Shown piece by piece: positions 12,077 through 24,134 of a DNA stretch of 64,000 nt. The notes beneath the pieces were generated by a model. It made no database searches, was not told where the DNA came from, and saw nothing but the letters and a program-made list of their open reading frames with translations. The stretch comes from Falciphora oryzae (lineage: Eukaryota; Ascomycota; Sordariomycetes; Magnaporthales; Magnaporthaceae): the NCBI GenBank assembly GCA_000733355.1, contig JNVV01000042.1, positions 62,001 through 126,000 of the forward strand, written 5' to 3'. The position numbers and the translations under genes are program-made. The stretch's first letter is position 1; every line of letters starts with the position of its first letter.

Positions 12077-14205
12077 ATGGCTACCGCGATTGAAACGGCG
12101 CATCGAAGCCACCTGGTCGACATGCGAGATAGCGACCCCATCGTCTCCCGAACCGTTCCCATCCTCACCCCGACCATTCAGATGTCCGCCCCGTCCCCCG
12201 GCGAGCCAATGGAGATCACCACTCCCACGAGCTCGGCTCCTCCCTCCGCCACCAAGAGCCCCGACAGCGAGGTCAATGGCCACGGCCTGGGCTCCGGTGC
12301 CGCCGCCGATCAAAGGAGCAGCACCCCAAAGATAGAACAGCACACCATGCCGGGCGTCATGCCCGCGCCGGCGGCCGCCGCTCCTGCCGTCCACCAACCG
12401 AAGATAGTCCAGACGGCATTCATCCACAAGCTATACAAGTAAGACGAGAGAGCTCGCCCGCCAGCCCGCCGTCCTCCGGACTTGCTCGGACGCTGATCTG
12501 ACTTTGACTTTGCGCTTACAGCATGTTGGAAGATCCCAACATACAACACCTGATCTCCTGGTCGCCCTCCCAGGAGAGCTTTCTCATGTCGCCTTCGAAC
12601 GACTTTTCAAAGGTTTTGGCGTACGCATCGCCGCGTCTACCCGGGGGCAATGGCACGATGTGCTGACTATAGCGCACCTGCAGACAATATTTCAAGCACA
12701 CCAACATCTCGTCTTTCGTAAGGCAGCTCAACATGTATGGGTTTCACAAAGGTATGCTCTCGGAACTTGTCCTAGATCTGCACCAAGGCGGCACTTTGCC
12801 AGGCTACAGAAGCTAACCGCGCATCCAGTGAGCGATGTTTTCCATAACGGATCCGACTCGACCCTCTGGGAATTCAAGCACGGGAACGGCAACTTTAAGA
12901 GGGGAGATCTGGTCGGGCTGCGCGAAATAAAGCGTCGCGCCTCGCGCCATGCGCTTGTTCATAAGGAGTACAACCAACAGCGACCGACGCCTCCACAGCC
13001 TGGCACTCCCGCCGAGCCTATGCCGATCCCTGACGGCCATTCAGATCCCCGCGTCGTGAACATGGAAAATGCGCTATACGACATGTCGATGAGGCTACAG
13101 CGCAGCGAAGAGAGCGCCCACTACATGCATATCAAACAGCAGGCCGTCATGGACACTCTCGGCCGTCTGCTGCAACTCAACCAGGAGCTTGCGCGCACAG
13201 TCCTCACCCTCGTTCCGAACCCTGAGAACCCTACCCACAGAGATGGCAAGTATTGCGCGCATCAGCACCTAATCATGCATGGTGGAAGGCTCCCAAGCTT
13301 TGGGTTGGACTAACACAGTTCCTCTTTACTTCACAGTTGTCGCGCTGCAAGGAAACCTGCAGAGGCAGGCGGACATGATCCGGACCTTGGACGAACCACA
13401 CGACCAGCCTTTTTCTAGCAGCCGCCAGTACTTCTCACATCTCGACAACGCTCCCGTCTCGCCCCGACAGCTTCCGCAAGATGATCCTCGTCGCCAGACG
13501 CTAGCTGTCCCGCAGCCGCGACAACCGAACTACTATAGGCCCCCTGTCCCTTCGAATCTGTCTATTAGCACTCGGCGACCGTACGGGTCCATCGGCTCAA
13601 GCACGACGCCCACGCAGTCTTCCCCTTCCTCCATGCGACCGCAGCCACCTCCGCCGCCTCCGGCTCCCCACCCGCTCGCAAACGTGGAGCTCCCGCCGAG
13701 CAGCTTGGCGCGTCGACACACCTCTGCGGATATCCGCGCTCACGGGTGGCCACCTGCCCCGGGGGCCGGCGCATCTCCATTTGCTTCGGGCCCGCCATCT
13801 ACTCAATGGCCTTCATCGCCGAATAGGGCTGTGGGGCCGGAAGACCAGCGCATCAGGGACTCCCTTTCGTCATACTCGCTCCAGTCGGCCAGCTCCCAGC
13901 AGCACCAACAGCCGCCGCCGCCACAGAGAGATCAGCATCACCCGCAGCACAGGCCGCCATCCCGACCCGAATCGCCGCCTCCGCCTTTCTCGAACGGAGG
14001 TAGTGGCCTGGATACGCTGACGAACTGGTCTTGGGGCTCGGCCGGACGGAACAGCAGCTTGGCAGTCAAGGACAACTCTTTGCCACCGACGCGCAGAGGC
14101 AGCATGGCGCACATCCTTAACCCGACCGACACAGCCGAGGTAGCAAACGAAGATGGAGACGATCCACGTGGGGACGACGACCGCAAGCGAAAACGACTCG
14201 TATAA
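12077..14205 (+). CDS. sfl1: HSF-type transcription factor, Sfl1-like
   Basis: There are five exons: 12077-12438, 12522-12620, 12684-12751, 12829-13245 and 13337-14205, encoding 604 residues. Every junction restores the frame. The fourth intron (13246-13336) has a GC donor (GATG|GCAAGT) and a normal AG acceptor. The HSF-type DNA-binding domain spans about residues 112-217, seen as 'FIHKLYNMLEDP', '[11 protein letters not shown]', '[20 protein letters not shown]' and '[19 protein letters not shown]'. A coiled-coil-like stretch and a second short helix ('[11 protein letters not shown]') follow. The tail is Pro/Gln/Ser-rich with a poly-Pro run and ends in a basic 'RKRKRLV', a candidate nuclear signal. 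Serine in place of the usual HSF1 residues, together with the tail layout, favours Sfl1 (repressor/activator of flocculation, morphogenesis and stress genes) over Hsf1. ATG 12077 is the first in frame; the upstream in-frame codon is only TTG. Confidence 0.88.
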
Positions 14206-15450
14206 CCAAGGGCCAGAGTCGGCGACGGTCAAGATCCGAGATTTTGATTTAATTTTGCACACGCTTCTACAAGTACCCACATGACGCCAAGAATTCGCAA
14301 TTCATAGCGGGACGCCAAGGCTTCAAGGTCTCGGTCTTTTCCGCACAGCCGATATTAGGTACCACAGCAGCGAGATATCCGGCTCATGGAGCAGGAGGCG
14401 CGCGAGTTTACTTAACGGCCGACCACGCGATACCCCCTGACGCTACACATGACGTTTTGCGGTCACCGCCATCATATTTCTCCACCTTTTGCTTCTCGAG
14501 GCGGATCTGAGCGAGCATTCGCCCACTTGCACATATTCAAGACGATTACTTTTCTTCGTTTATCTGCTGCTCTTGAGCCACAGTCATACCTGATGGTGGC
14601 ACACAGTCGCCACCATCGTAGGGGGGTCGGTCAATCTCATAGGGCAAATATCCCATCATCCTGGCGAAGCCTTTGGAAAAACAAGAAAAGCTTGCCGGGT
14701 AGCATTTTTGGAGGTCGTTGTCTTTTGCTCTTGCGTTTGTCTATTCTACTCTTTCTCTGTCTCAACCGCTATTACTCGTCATCTCTCCTTGTGCAGGCAT
14801 TATTCGGGGTAACTCTGGCGGTATACCAATGGTCAATGGAGGAAAGACTTGTTCTCCCTCTCTATATTTCGTTTTGGGTCAATTTCCTGCCATTTGTTCT
14901 ATCTTTTCCTCCATTTCCCGCCGTTTTCTGCTTCGTTTTTTTTTAACTATTCTTTTCCTTTGCTACTATATGTCTTCCGCCAACGACGTATTCGGAAAAG
15001 GGGAATAATCGTTTTGGTAATGTTTCTTGTACTGATAGCAACCTCCGGGTTTTCCGGGGCAAAGCAATTTTCGTCGTGACTTTGATTCTTTGAGCAACTC
15101 GGACGAGGAACAGGAGTCCGTATGGTTTGGTAATAGCCCCCCCCCTGGCCTGCGTCTTGCGGGATAGGTTGGCTTAGTTATTTACTCTGGATAAACCGAC
15201 CCGTTGGCTTCGTTGTCATTTCAGGCCCGTTGCGTTTGGTGCATCTGACTTGAGTTCGTGTGACTGTCTTGATACCACAGTATTCTCGCAGGCATCCAGT
15301 CTTGGTGTCAGAAACTGCATAGTTGATATATACCTCTCCTAGAGAGATAGATCGTGTATAGTTGAGCCGGATCTTTATACTCAGAACAGCGGGGCGCTTG
15401 CTATTATGCTATCTAAGCCACCTACTGGATGAGCTATGTTTTGGACTCCT
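14206..15450. other. convergent intergenic region
   Basis: This is the 3' space between the plus-strand sfl1-like gene and the minus-strand gene ending at 15451. It is T-rich, particularly around 14700-15000. Only ORFs of low complexity are open, including a T-rich 165-codon one at 14449-14946 that encodes an implausible Phe/Leu-rich chain. No gene is called. Confidence 0.6.
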
Positions 15451-16266
15451 TTATACTGCCACTTTTCTCTTGCTGTGCTTCTTTTTGCGCTTCTTTCTCT
15501 TGCGGGACGCACCGTCGTCGTCGTCACCACCCCCGTCTGGCGGCGACAGCGGCCCTAAAGGCGCAGCGACAGAAATAGGAGCAGGAACAGCTGCCGCTGC
15601 GCTCTCCCGCTCGGGACCCGTGCTCCTATTGCCATCCGCCGCGTTGCCCTCGTCGTCGTCGTCCTCATCCATTTGGACGGCAGCAGCAGCAGCAGCAGCA
15701 ACGGCCCTCTTTTTCCGCCCGAGCGCGGTCCGTCCTTGCTCCTCCTCCTCGTCGTCGTCGCTGTCGCCCTCGCCTTGCAGCCTTCGCTTTCTGCTGCCGT
15801 TCCTGTCCGCGGCTGGTTGTTGGGATCTTGATGAGCCCCGCCCGAGCAGCCGCGCGCGCAGCTTGTCGTCGGCGGCGGGGCCGGACTTGGGCGCCGCGGC
15901 GGCGGGCACGTGGCCCAGCCCCGCGTTGGGCGCGCCGGCTGCGCCGCGGAGGATGGGGATGTTGTCGTCGTCGTCGTCGTCGTCATCGGCGGCGCGGCGG
16001 GGTCTGGTTGGTTTGCTGTCTGTGGGTGTTGCTGTGTTGGGTCCGGCCTTGAGGGACGAGAAGGAGGAGCTGCCGGCGGCATCGTTTCTGGCTGGGTTGG
16101 TGGTCTTTTTTGTCGAGGACGAGGCGGCGGAGGAGGACAGGGTCTTGCGCAGGCCCGTGAGATTCGAGAAGCGGGCGAGGGAGAGTGCGATGCGGTTGTT
16201 GAGCTCGGTCACGGCGGCGTGCGTCGGGAGCTTGGGCCGGTCTTGGCCGTCGTCGGGGGGCGCCAT
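15451..16266 (-). CDS. low-complexity Lys/Asp/Ala-rich nuclear-type protein, unknown function
   Basis: This is a single-exon ORF of 271 residues from ATG 16266. The frame stays open upstream to 16335, but only through a TTG codon. The N-terminus is the only ordered-looking part: 'LPTHAAVTELNNRIALSLAR' at about residues 13-32, which reads as an amphipathic helix. The rest alternates acidic runs (D8 near 'ADDDDDDDDNIP', 'DSDDDEEEEQGR', 'DEDDDDEGNAADG') with alanine runs. It ends in a strongly basic 'SRKRKKRKKKHSKRKVAV', a likely nuclear or nucleolar signal. I suspect membership of a small fungal-only family of uncharacterised proteins (perhaps DUF3245) but cannot confirm it. The repeated GTC/GAC codons make it prone to length variation. 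Confidence 0.7.
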   Translation of the reverse strand: MAPPDDGQDRPKLPTHAAVTELNNRIALSLARFSNLTGLRKTLSSSAASSSTKKTTNPARNDAAGSSSFSSLKAGPNTATPTDSKPTRPRRAADDDDDDDDNIPILRGAAGAPNAGLGHVPAAAAPKSGPAADDKLRARLLGRGSSRSQQPAADRNGSRKRRLQGEGDSDDDEEEEQGRTALGRKKRAVAAAAAAAVQMDEDDDDEGNAADGNRSTGPERESAAAAVPAPISVAAPLGPLSPPDGGGDDDDGASRKRKKRKKKHSKRKVAV

Positions 16267-16625
16267 TCTTTTTTTCTTCTCCTGCTGTGCGGCTCGCCGG
16301 CCGAGACGTTTTGTTGAGAAGAGGTAGGCAGGCAATAGGTCAGAGGTATGTTCGTCGGGATGTAATTGGAAGAGGGTTCGGATTTGCGATGGAGGAATTG
16401 AAAATAAAGTGGGGCTTATACTCTATCTAATCGGATCGCAGCCCGCCCCTGATGCCATCACCCCCCGTCACCATTGCCCGGTCCTGCAGGGGAAAATGCA
16501 CGACATTTCGACACACGTGAGGTTTCTTGGTCAATTTCGGCCCAGTCCGGGCACACATATTACATACAGATGCTTTGCGCGTTTTTACGGGACTCCGTCC
16601 ACCCCCCGGGGACTGCGATGAACCA
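16267..16625. other. intergenic, minus-strand promoter plus 3' UTR
   Basis: This interval of 359 bases lies between the start of the Lys/Asp-rich gene and the stop of the P450 gene, both on the minus strand. It is expected to hold the promoter of the former. No distinct motif was recognised. Confidence 0.5.
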
Positions 16626-18498
16626 TCAGGCCTCTGCTCCCCCGTCCTCAGCCTCGAAGAATGCCACCGGGACTCCCTGCCCCGGAGCCCCCACGATCTC
16701 GGCCTTGTGGAACTGAGCGTGCCAGTCGCCCCTGTACTCGATCCTGTCGTACCTTTGGAGCAACAGTACCACTTTTGGGAGAAGTAGCAACAAGCGCCAT
16801 CGTCAGCTGAGCGCCTTCAATATTCACTAGCTTTGATTCTCATCTCCACTCACGGCAGTAGGCCATCTCGGTCATGGCAAAGTTCTGCCCGACGCAGATG
16901 CGCGGCCCCCCGTTGAAGGGCACGTACGTCCACGGCCGGGGCGCCCAGCGGTCCCAGCGGTCCGGGCAGAAGACGGCCGGGTCCGGGAAGGCGTCCGAGG
17001 CGGGCGGGTACAGGTCGCGCCGGCGCTGCATCGACAGCGTGCTGTAGACGACCACGTCACCCTTGAGCACCGCGATGTCCTCGTGCCCCGCGACGCCCGG
17101 CAGGCTGGTGTCCTCGAGCGCGGCGCGGGTGTTGTACGGCACGGCCGGGTACAGGCGCAGCGTCTCGTCGAGCGTGTGGCGCAGGTACGTCATAGCTTTC
17201 AGGTCCTCGTAGCTCGGGCGGCGGCGGGCGCCCACGACGGAGAGGATCTCGGCCCGCAGGCGCCGAACGGTCGCGGGGCTGTGCGACAGCTCGTACACGC
17301 ACCAGGATAGGGTCGCGGCGGTGGTGTCGCGCCCCGCGAGGAGCACCGCCATGATCTGGTCCCGGATCACCTTGGGGTCGCGCGAGTAGCGCGCGATGCT
17401 GTGCAGGAAGGTGACCTCCTTGCTGCTGTCTGGCGACGACAGTTTCTCTAGTTCTGAGGGCGGGAGGGCGAGGGCCTGCTCGATGAAGGGCATCATGAAC
17501 TGCTCGATCTCCTTGATCCCGGCGTGGTACTTGTTCGTGGGGATGAGTGCCCCCAGTGGCCTGTGGGTGATTTTAAAGTATTAGTTTGTGGTCGGTACGT
17601 CAGTGGGCTGAAAGAGGCAGGGGTAGCAGGAGGGACATGCGCCATGATTGTCAACATCATCTGCATCCGCTGAACTTCGTTGAAGGCGCAAGCAAAGTTG
17701 TTTTGGGGGCTATGTTGCGAGAGATTCTGTCAGCATCTTGCTTCCTTTCGCTTTCTGCACTTTCGCGCGATCCCACCCACTTGTCCAGCGAGTTGACCGA
17801 GTGGCCCAGCAGGAAGTCGGTGGTCACGTCGAGCGTCATGCGATAGAAGAGGTTCATCACATCGACCGTCTCGCCCGGCACGGGGAGCTTGGATATGAGG
17901 ACGTTTGTCCGGTGGTCGAAGATGTCGAGGTTCCGGACCCGGTCACGCACAAACATGGGCCGGATCAGGGCCCTGCTATCATGCCACAGCGGGCCATCGG
18001 TCGTAAAGATGCTATCCCCCAAGAAGGGGGACCAGACCTCGTGGAACTTGGGGCCCTTGCCGAAGTCGGCAAACTTGCTCGTCAGTATCGTCTTGACGTG
18101 CTCGGGCTCCCGCGTCAGGATGAAGCGCATCGAGGGGCCGACCGAGATCTCGACGCAGTTGGGGCTCTGGGGGGTCGCGTGCTGGTAGATGCCGTCGAAG
18201 AAGGCGAGCAGGTTGTTGCTCATCTGTTTCTGGCCGGCGCGTATGAACCACACGAGCGCTGTTTTTGTCCGTCTTGTTATTCAGGGGCTTCTGCCACGTG
18301 TGCTGGCCGCCGCCTGGCCTAGGGGATGCGAGACGTACCAGAAATTGGGTCGCTGGCTAACTTTGGGGCTCTCACAGCGCCCAGCTTCCGGATTCGATGG
18401 TTGGCCCGGGTTCTCCCAACAACATAGAAAACGAAAAAGGCTACCAGGGCCCCCACGATGAGGTAGCCTGGGCGCATGGCCAGCTTTTCCAACGCCAT
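16626..18498 (-). CDS. cytochrome P450, CYP52-clan type
   Basis: The proposed exons in coding order are 18339-18498, 17781-18258, 17656-17709, 16854-17560 and 16626-16771, giving 514 residues, a normal P450 length. Four junctions are well supported. The donor of the 54-nt third exon (GTTGAC at 17655) is the weakest call. An N-terminal membrane anchor is seen at about residues 12-28 ('YLIVGALVAFFVFYVVG'). The I-helix reads 'AGRDTTAATLSW', the K-helix ExxR reads 'ETLRLYP', and the haem-binding loop reads 'FNGGPRICVGQNFA' with its Cys ligand. The I-helix and the 'PAVPYNTRAAL' segment resemble the CYP52 clan, whose members hydroxylate alkanes and fatty acids at the terminal carbon in the ER. No reductase or pathway partner lies next to it, so the substrate is open. 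Confidence 0.88.
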
Positions 18499-20697
18499 CG
18501 TAGCTGTCTGTTAGTTGAAGTTTTATTACAGCGTCGTTTCTCTCACGTGCAATCAAGTATTATGACCATCCTATTGACGATAGATGACGGGTATGAATGG
18601 GCAGTTCTGCCCCTCAAATACATCCAAACACACGTAGTAGGTGCCTGCCGCCTCACTCCCAACTCACGACCGCGCCCTTTGACCGAGGCTCGCGCTGGTC
18701 GTCTGACCCCTTGCGCCAACCCGAGCGGCCCACTCAACAACCCTTTATGGGAAGTCTGTCGGTAGGCAGAGGGAGGGTGATGTGAAGATGCTGCGCGCAC
18801 ACGGCACATTCACCATCAAGCGGCCGAAACGCAGCCGCTTCCCCGCACGGAGCTATGTGACAGCCAATGGGGTCTGCCCGTTGCACACTTACAGCCAACA
18901 TTGGAGAGAGCTAATCCTTGACGTGTCGCCCCGTATACGCGTGCCCGCGTGCCCATGCCATGCCTGTGGGCGCTCCTGACGTGCATAAAGATGAGATCAT
19001 CTCAACTTTGACTAAGGGCCCAAACACTGTCGCTTCGATGTGCGAGGCTATACAACATGCACGAGAGAAGCCAGAGCGAGTGACACAATGTGTTCTATTA
19101 ATAGGTATACGTCGAGGGTTAGTCTCTGATCTGTTGGGAGCGACTTGATGCCCGGAGAGATATTTTTAGTCTTTTCCGTTGCTGCGTGGTATGTGAGGGC
19201 GAATAACTACACAGGGTATCTGAGTGATGGCCGCTTCAGCCGACGGCAGTTAGGTCGTTGGTCTTGTCTGGTCGAGTTTCCCAATAGACAAATTGCGACG
19301 TATATGCGATGCACTGGTTCGGCGACTCTAATAGCTGCCATAGGAAAAGACACCGGAATCTACAAACACATTCCGCGCTGGAAATCTGTAAGCAGCACAT
19401 GCTTTTGCCATAACAGCCGAGAAGCCACTTCCGTGACGGAGCCGCTGGTTAGGGCGGTAGCCTACCCTTGAACCTCTGAGGCCCCTGGGCGGACCTATCT
19501 CTGCCAACGTATAGAGTGGTATCCGTAGTAGATGTTATTGACCTACGCATTCCTCGGAAGCAGATATGCCGCCCGGCAGGTACATGACAGCCAAGGTATC
19601 TGAGAGTGCCCGAGACCGTCGATGCATGTTCTGGAGTACATGTCTATGTTATCAGCCGATTCCCATCCATACCTCCCGACTGCCTACATAACCTTCTGCC
19701 AGTCTGGTGTAGTAAGAAAGCCGTAAATCCTGATGTACATGTGGCGTCGGCTAGGGCATGATAGCATGCTGTGGTCTCCCGGTTGTCCTTCGAGTATCTG
19801 CACCGAATGTCGGACGCTAGGTAGTTTCCTGTCCAGTTTGGTGTTAGTCAAGCAAGAGACTTGGCGATGGTTAAAGGCCGCGCTGGGACACAGATCAGAT
19901 CGGTCTATCTCTCTCAGCCGAAGCTGAATAGGGTCACTCCTGCTCAAGCGTCGGATATGCCCCGCGGTCCTCCTCGGCGGCCAGCGTCTGGACATTTGAG
20001 GCGAGCGCGGGTCGAAGATGCAGCTCAAAATCGACCGTAGACGTGGTTATTACTTGTCTTATGTTTTATACGAATATCTGCCTGCCCACGGCTGGCGTTC
20101 AAAACCACGCTCGGTCGGCCCGGTGGATCGCGAAAGCGAACGAAGACTGACTCGTTTATGCGAATCACAGCAATCGCACCTAATGGAATTGGCGGAGGTG
20201 CCGTCTAAACTAGTTCCTCAATCATCACCGGATTAAATGGTCATCACAGAAGCATTCTTCTAGCTTTCATTCTGTTGGGTTCTCATTTTCTAAAATGGGC
20301 ATTTTTTGATGCTATTCCCATGCTGCAGGAGCCCGAAAATTTCCAGTTCAGTTCGTTGGCAGCCGTTGGCCGACGAAGCATGCTCGACCAATCAGACCCG
20401 AATCCAGCTGTCCCTCTTCTGACGCACAGCCATTGGACCCGGAAATTCCCGTGACGTCGGGACGGACCAAGCAACGCAAAGCTCGTGCAACGTGCATCGC
20501 ACGCTGGTCATTTTCTCAGATTGCGATTGAGCAGCCAAGCTGGAAAAAAAAGCCTCGAAACCAGACCCGACGTCAGTTGATGCGCTGAAGTAGACCAATT
20601 GCACAGACAACCCGGTGCTTGTCTGTCCTATCTCTGACGTTCCTTCTTCTTTTTTTTTTTTTTTTTCCGCTGCTTGATCCGTATCTTTTTCTTCACA
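18499..20697. other. 2.2 kb intergenic region, no gene recognised
   Basis: This interval separates the divergent P450 and succinyl-CoA ligase genes. It is less GC-rich than its surroundings between about 19000 and 20300 and has only short ORFs (longest about 120 codons) without domains. The last part is the LSC2 leader, with a 16-base T run at 20651-20666 close to the start codon. No transposon ends were identified. Confidence 0.5.
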
Positions 20698-22297
20698 ATG
20701 TTCAAGCTCGCTCGCAGCAGAGTTCTGGCTTCGGCTGTGCCCAAGGTTTGTTCCTCTTGCGAGCTCCTTCTTCCACATATACTCTTTGCTCCGGCTCGAG
20801 GACACACTGCTGACCTGGCGACCCCTACCGCCTAGCCTGCTCTTTCCTCCAGACTCCCCGGCCTCGCCCAGCAACAACGGAGAGCTCTGAGCATCCACGA
20901 GTACCTCTCGGCCGACCTTCTCCGCAAGGTACGACGCACCGAACCCTAGCAACCCCATGACCTCACAGCTATTCGAGCTTCCTCTCCCCTCCGAGTCGAG
21001 AACTAACAACGGCGCTCTTCTGGCATGCAGTACGGCATCTCTGTGCCCGCCGGCAAGGTTGCGACTACGGCGGCCGAGGCCGAGCAGGTGGCCAAGGAGA
21101 TCAGCAGCGACGATATGGTCATCAAGGCTCAGGTCCTGGCCGGCGGCCGTGGCAAGGGCACCTTCGACAACGGGCTGAAGGGTGGTGTGCGCGTCATCTA
21201 CTCGCCCACCGAGGCCAAGATGTTCGCCGACCAGATGATCGGCCACAAGCTCATCACCAAGCAGACGGGCGCCGGCGGCCGCCTGTGCAACGCCGTCTAC
21301 ATCTGCGAGCGCAAGTTCGCCCGCCGCGAGTTCTACCTGGCCGTCCTCATGGACCGTGGCTCGCAGAGCCCCGTCATCGTGTCGTCGTCTCAGGGCGGCA
21401 TGGACATCGAGGGCGTCGCCAAGGAGAACCCCGACGCCATCACCACCACCTACATCGACATCAAGAAGGGCGTCACCGACGACATTGCGCGCGGCATCGC
21501 CCAGAACCTGGGCTTCAGCGAGCAGTGCATCGAGGAGGCCAAGGACACCATCCAGAAGCTGTACAAGATCTTCCTCGAGAAGGACATGACCCAGATCGAG
21601 ATCAACCCGCTGTCTGAGACGTCGGACCACAAGGTCATGTGCATGGACGCCAAGTTCGGCTTCGACGACAACGCCGACTTCCGCCAGAAGGAGATCTTTG
21701 CGCTACGCGACACCACCCAGGAGGACCCCGATGAGGTGCGCGCCGCCGAGTCGGGCCTGAACTTCATCAAGCTCGACGGCGACATTGGCTGCCTGGTTAA
21801 CGGTGCCGGTCTGGCCATGGCCACCATGGACATCATCAAGCTGAACGGCGGTGCCCCGGCCAACTTCCTCGACGTCGGTGGCGGTGCCACCCCGGCCGCC
21901 ATCAGGGAGGCCTTTGAGCTCATTACCAGCGACCCCAAGGTCACGGCCATCTTTGTCAACATCTTCGGCGGTATCGTCCGCTGCGACCACATCGCCAACG
22001 GTCTGATCCAGACTGTCAAGTCGCTCAATCTCAAGATCCCCATCATTGCTCGTCTGCAGGGCACCAACATGGAGCAGGCCCACCAGATCATCAACGACTC
22101 TGGCATGAAGATCTTCTCCATTGACGATCTGCAGAGCGCTGCCGAGAAGTCGGTTCAGCTGTCCAAGGTTGTCAAGATGGGTAAGTCAAACTTGGAAATT
22201 TCCCGTCCAATACAGGAAGCAAATAGCTAACTTTTCCCGTCTTTGCTCAACAGCTCGGGAAATTGACGTCGGTGTCGAGTTCACTCTGGGTATCTAA
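20698..22297 (+). CDS. LSC2: succinate-CoA ligase beta subunit, mitochondrial
   Basis: There are four exons: 20698-20745, 20836-20928, 21031-22180 and 22254-22297, encoding 444 residues. The second exon uses the TAG acceptor at 20834-20835. Using the nearer CAG would break the frame, whereas TAG gives a continuous 'SSRLPGLAQQQRRALSIHEY'. The first 25-30 residues form a mitochondrial presequence rich in Arg and Ser and lacking acid. The ATP-grasp part contains 'VLAGGRGKGTFDNGLKGGV', and the CoA-ligase half contains 'NIFGGIVRCDHIANGL'. The enzyme makes succinate, CoA and ATP (or GTP) from succinyl-CoA in the TCA cycle together with an alpha subunit not in this window. Nucleotide specificity cannot be read from the sequence. 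The leader just upstream is T-rich. Confidence 0.95.
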
Positions 22298-23043
22298 TGT
22301 GGGCAAATGGGTTTATAGATTGGTCGGTTCCTTTTTTACCCCTTCCCTGGTTCCTCCCCGGTGTATCATCTTTCATCACGAGGGCGGGCAATATCATGGT
22401 TTGCGAACGCGGGTGTGTTAATTAGACTCTGGCTACTGGCTATATTGCATATATCCATCTTCCACTGTTTTGGGTGGCTTCTCTACACGTCACATTTCCC
22501 TTGCGAGTTTCCATGCCTTGGGGCGTTTTGGGTAAGGCTGTACTGGATCCACGATATCTACTTTAAAATTCGTGGTCAACGATCTCGGTAAAGTGCCACC
22601 GACTGATGCACTGTCAATTGGCTTTAGGCGGGGCTGGAGGGCACACAAGGTAGCGCAAGACGTCTGCTGCGCGGGATCACTTGATGTCTGAAATACCGAG
22701 CATTCACCAGCACAAAGATGAACCTCCGTTTTACAGAATCCAGATCGAGCGGGCAGCAAACAATGGGGAGTGAGCTGACGGTGGCCTGATCAGCGAAACT
22801 TTTAGGCTTCAAACAGCTCTGTTGGCTCAGGGTTGCGCCGCGGCTCAGAAACCAATCCCCTGAGCGGCATGCCACATTGGGTGGATTTACGTCATATTTG
22901 ACTTGACCGGCGACAACCATCATCACAACCATCATCACAACCGTCAAACAGCCCGCCGCAAACCCGTTCGCAGGATTCTGACCGGTTCAAATCGAACACA
23001 AAAGCAAAAGAGGTTACAGTCGAAGTGGTTGTTCTAAATAATC
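22298..23043. other. intergenic, tandem plus-strand genes
   Basis: This interval of 746 bases contains the LSC2 3' UTR and the promoter of the kinase-like gene. A short near-perfect direct repeat (unit ACCATCATCACA) lies at about 22914-22940. No other element was recognised. Confidence 0.5.
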
Positions 23044-24134
23044 ATGGCGTCCAACGGTGTCGATCCAGCCATCGTCGAGGCCGTGAAGTTGGACCCAGAC
23101 ACGGCCAAGATGACCACACATGGCGGGTCCGGCTTCGCATCGACGTTCAAGCTCGTCGGAACAGTGACCGGCGGCGATGGGAAGCAGGAGAAAAGGACCT
23201 TCTTCGTCAAGACGGGCAGCGGCGCCGACGCGCAGGTCATGTTCCGCGGCGAGCACGCCTCGCTCAACGCCATCCACGACGCCGTCCCGGGCTTCTGCCC
23301 GCGGTCGCACGCGCACGGCGCCATGGCCGCGTCGCCGGGCAGGTTCTTCCTCGCGACCGACTTTCTGGACCTCGGCGGCGGCTACGGCAGCGGCACGAAC
23401 GGCAGCACGTCGCTGGCGGCCAAGCTGGCGAGGCTGCACACGACGCCCGCATCGCCGGCGGTGGCGGAAGACGGAACGCAACAGCAGCAGGCCATGTTCG
23501 GCTTCCCCGTGCCGACGTGCTGCGGCTCGACGGCGCAGGAGAACGGCTGGCGTGGGTCGTGGGCCGACTTTTATGCCGATAACCGCCTGCGCGCCATTCT
23601 GAGGGCCGGCGTGCGCGCCAACGGGGCCGACGCGGAGCTCGAGCGGGCCGTCGAGGCCATCGCGGCCAAGGTCGTCCCGCGCCTGCTGGGCGACGGACAC
23701 CTGCGTGGCGTCGCCCCCGTCGTGTGCCACGGGGACCTCTGGAGCGGGAACCACGGCATCGGAAGGGTCGTGGGCGGGCCCGAGGGGGAGAGACAGGCAG
23801 AGGCGGTCGTGTTCGACCCCTCGTCGGTCTATGGGCATTCAGAGTACGACCTGGGAATCATGAAGATGTTTGGTGGGTTTGGAGCGGCGTTTTGGAGCGA
23901 GTACGGGGAGCTCGTGCCCAAGTCGGAGCCCGTGAAGGAGTTTGAGGACAGGGTTGCGCTCTACGAATTGTATGTGCCCAATTTCACCCGCAATGTTCGG
24001 TGCCTCGTGTTTCATCCATGCTGACATTTTGCTGCCACAGGTACCATCATCTGAACCACTTTGCTATTTTCGGCGGGGGCTATCGGGCAGGCGCCATGTC
24101 TATCATGAAGAGACTGTTGTCAAAGTATGGTTGA
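23044..24134 (+). CDS. fructosamine/ketosamine-3-kinase family protein
   Basis: Two exons, 23044-23969 and 24041-24134 (71-nt intron, donor GTATGT, phase 2), encode 339 residues. The N-lobe shows a glycine-rich loop 'GGSGFASTFKL' (about residues 27-37) and a 'TFFVKTG' strand holding the ATP-binding Lys. The catalytic loop is 'VCHGDLWSGNHG' (about residues 230-240), the HGDLxxGN motif of the aminoglycoside-phosphotransferase/FN3K fold. The metal-binding aspartate appears in 'VVFDPSSVYGHSEYDL', a typical FN3K ending. Family members phosphorylate protein-bound fructosamines or ribulosamines and so promote deglycation. The precise substrate is inferred only from the family. There is no predicted targeting signal. 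Confidence 0.88.

Noticed and set aside
20853..20928. Acceptor CAG at 20850-20852 for the second LSC2 exon
   Set aside because: It shifts the frame; the TAG at 20834-20835 gives a continuous protein matching the family N-terminus.
22975..22999. GGTTCAAATC, considered as a tRNA B box
   Set aside because: No A box, anticodon arm or acceptor stem fits around it.
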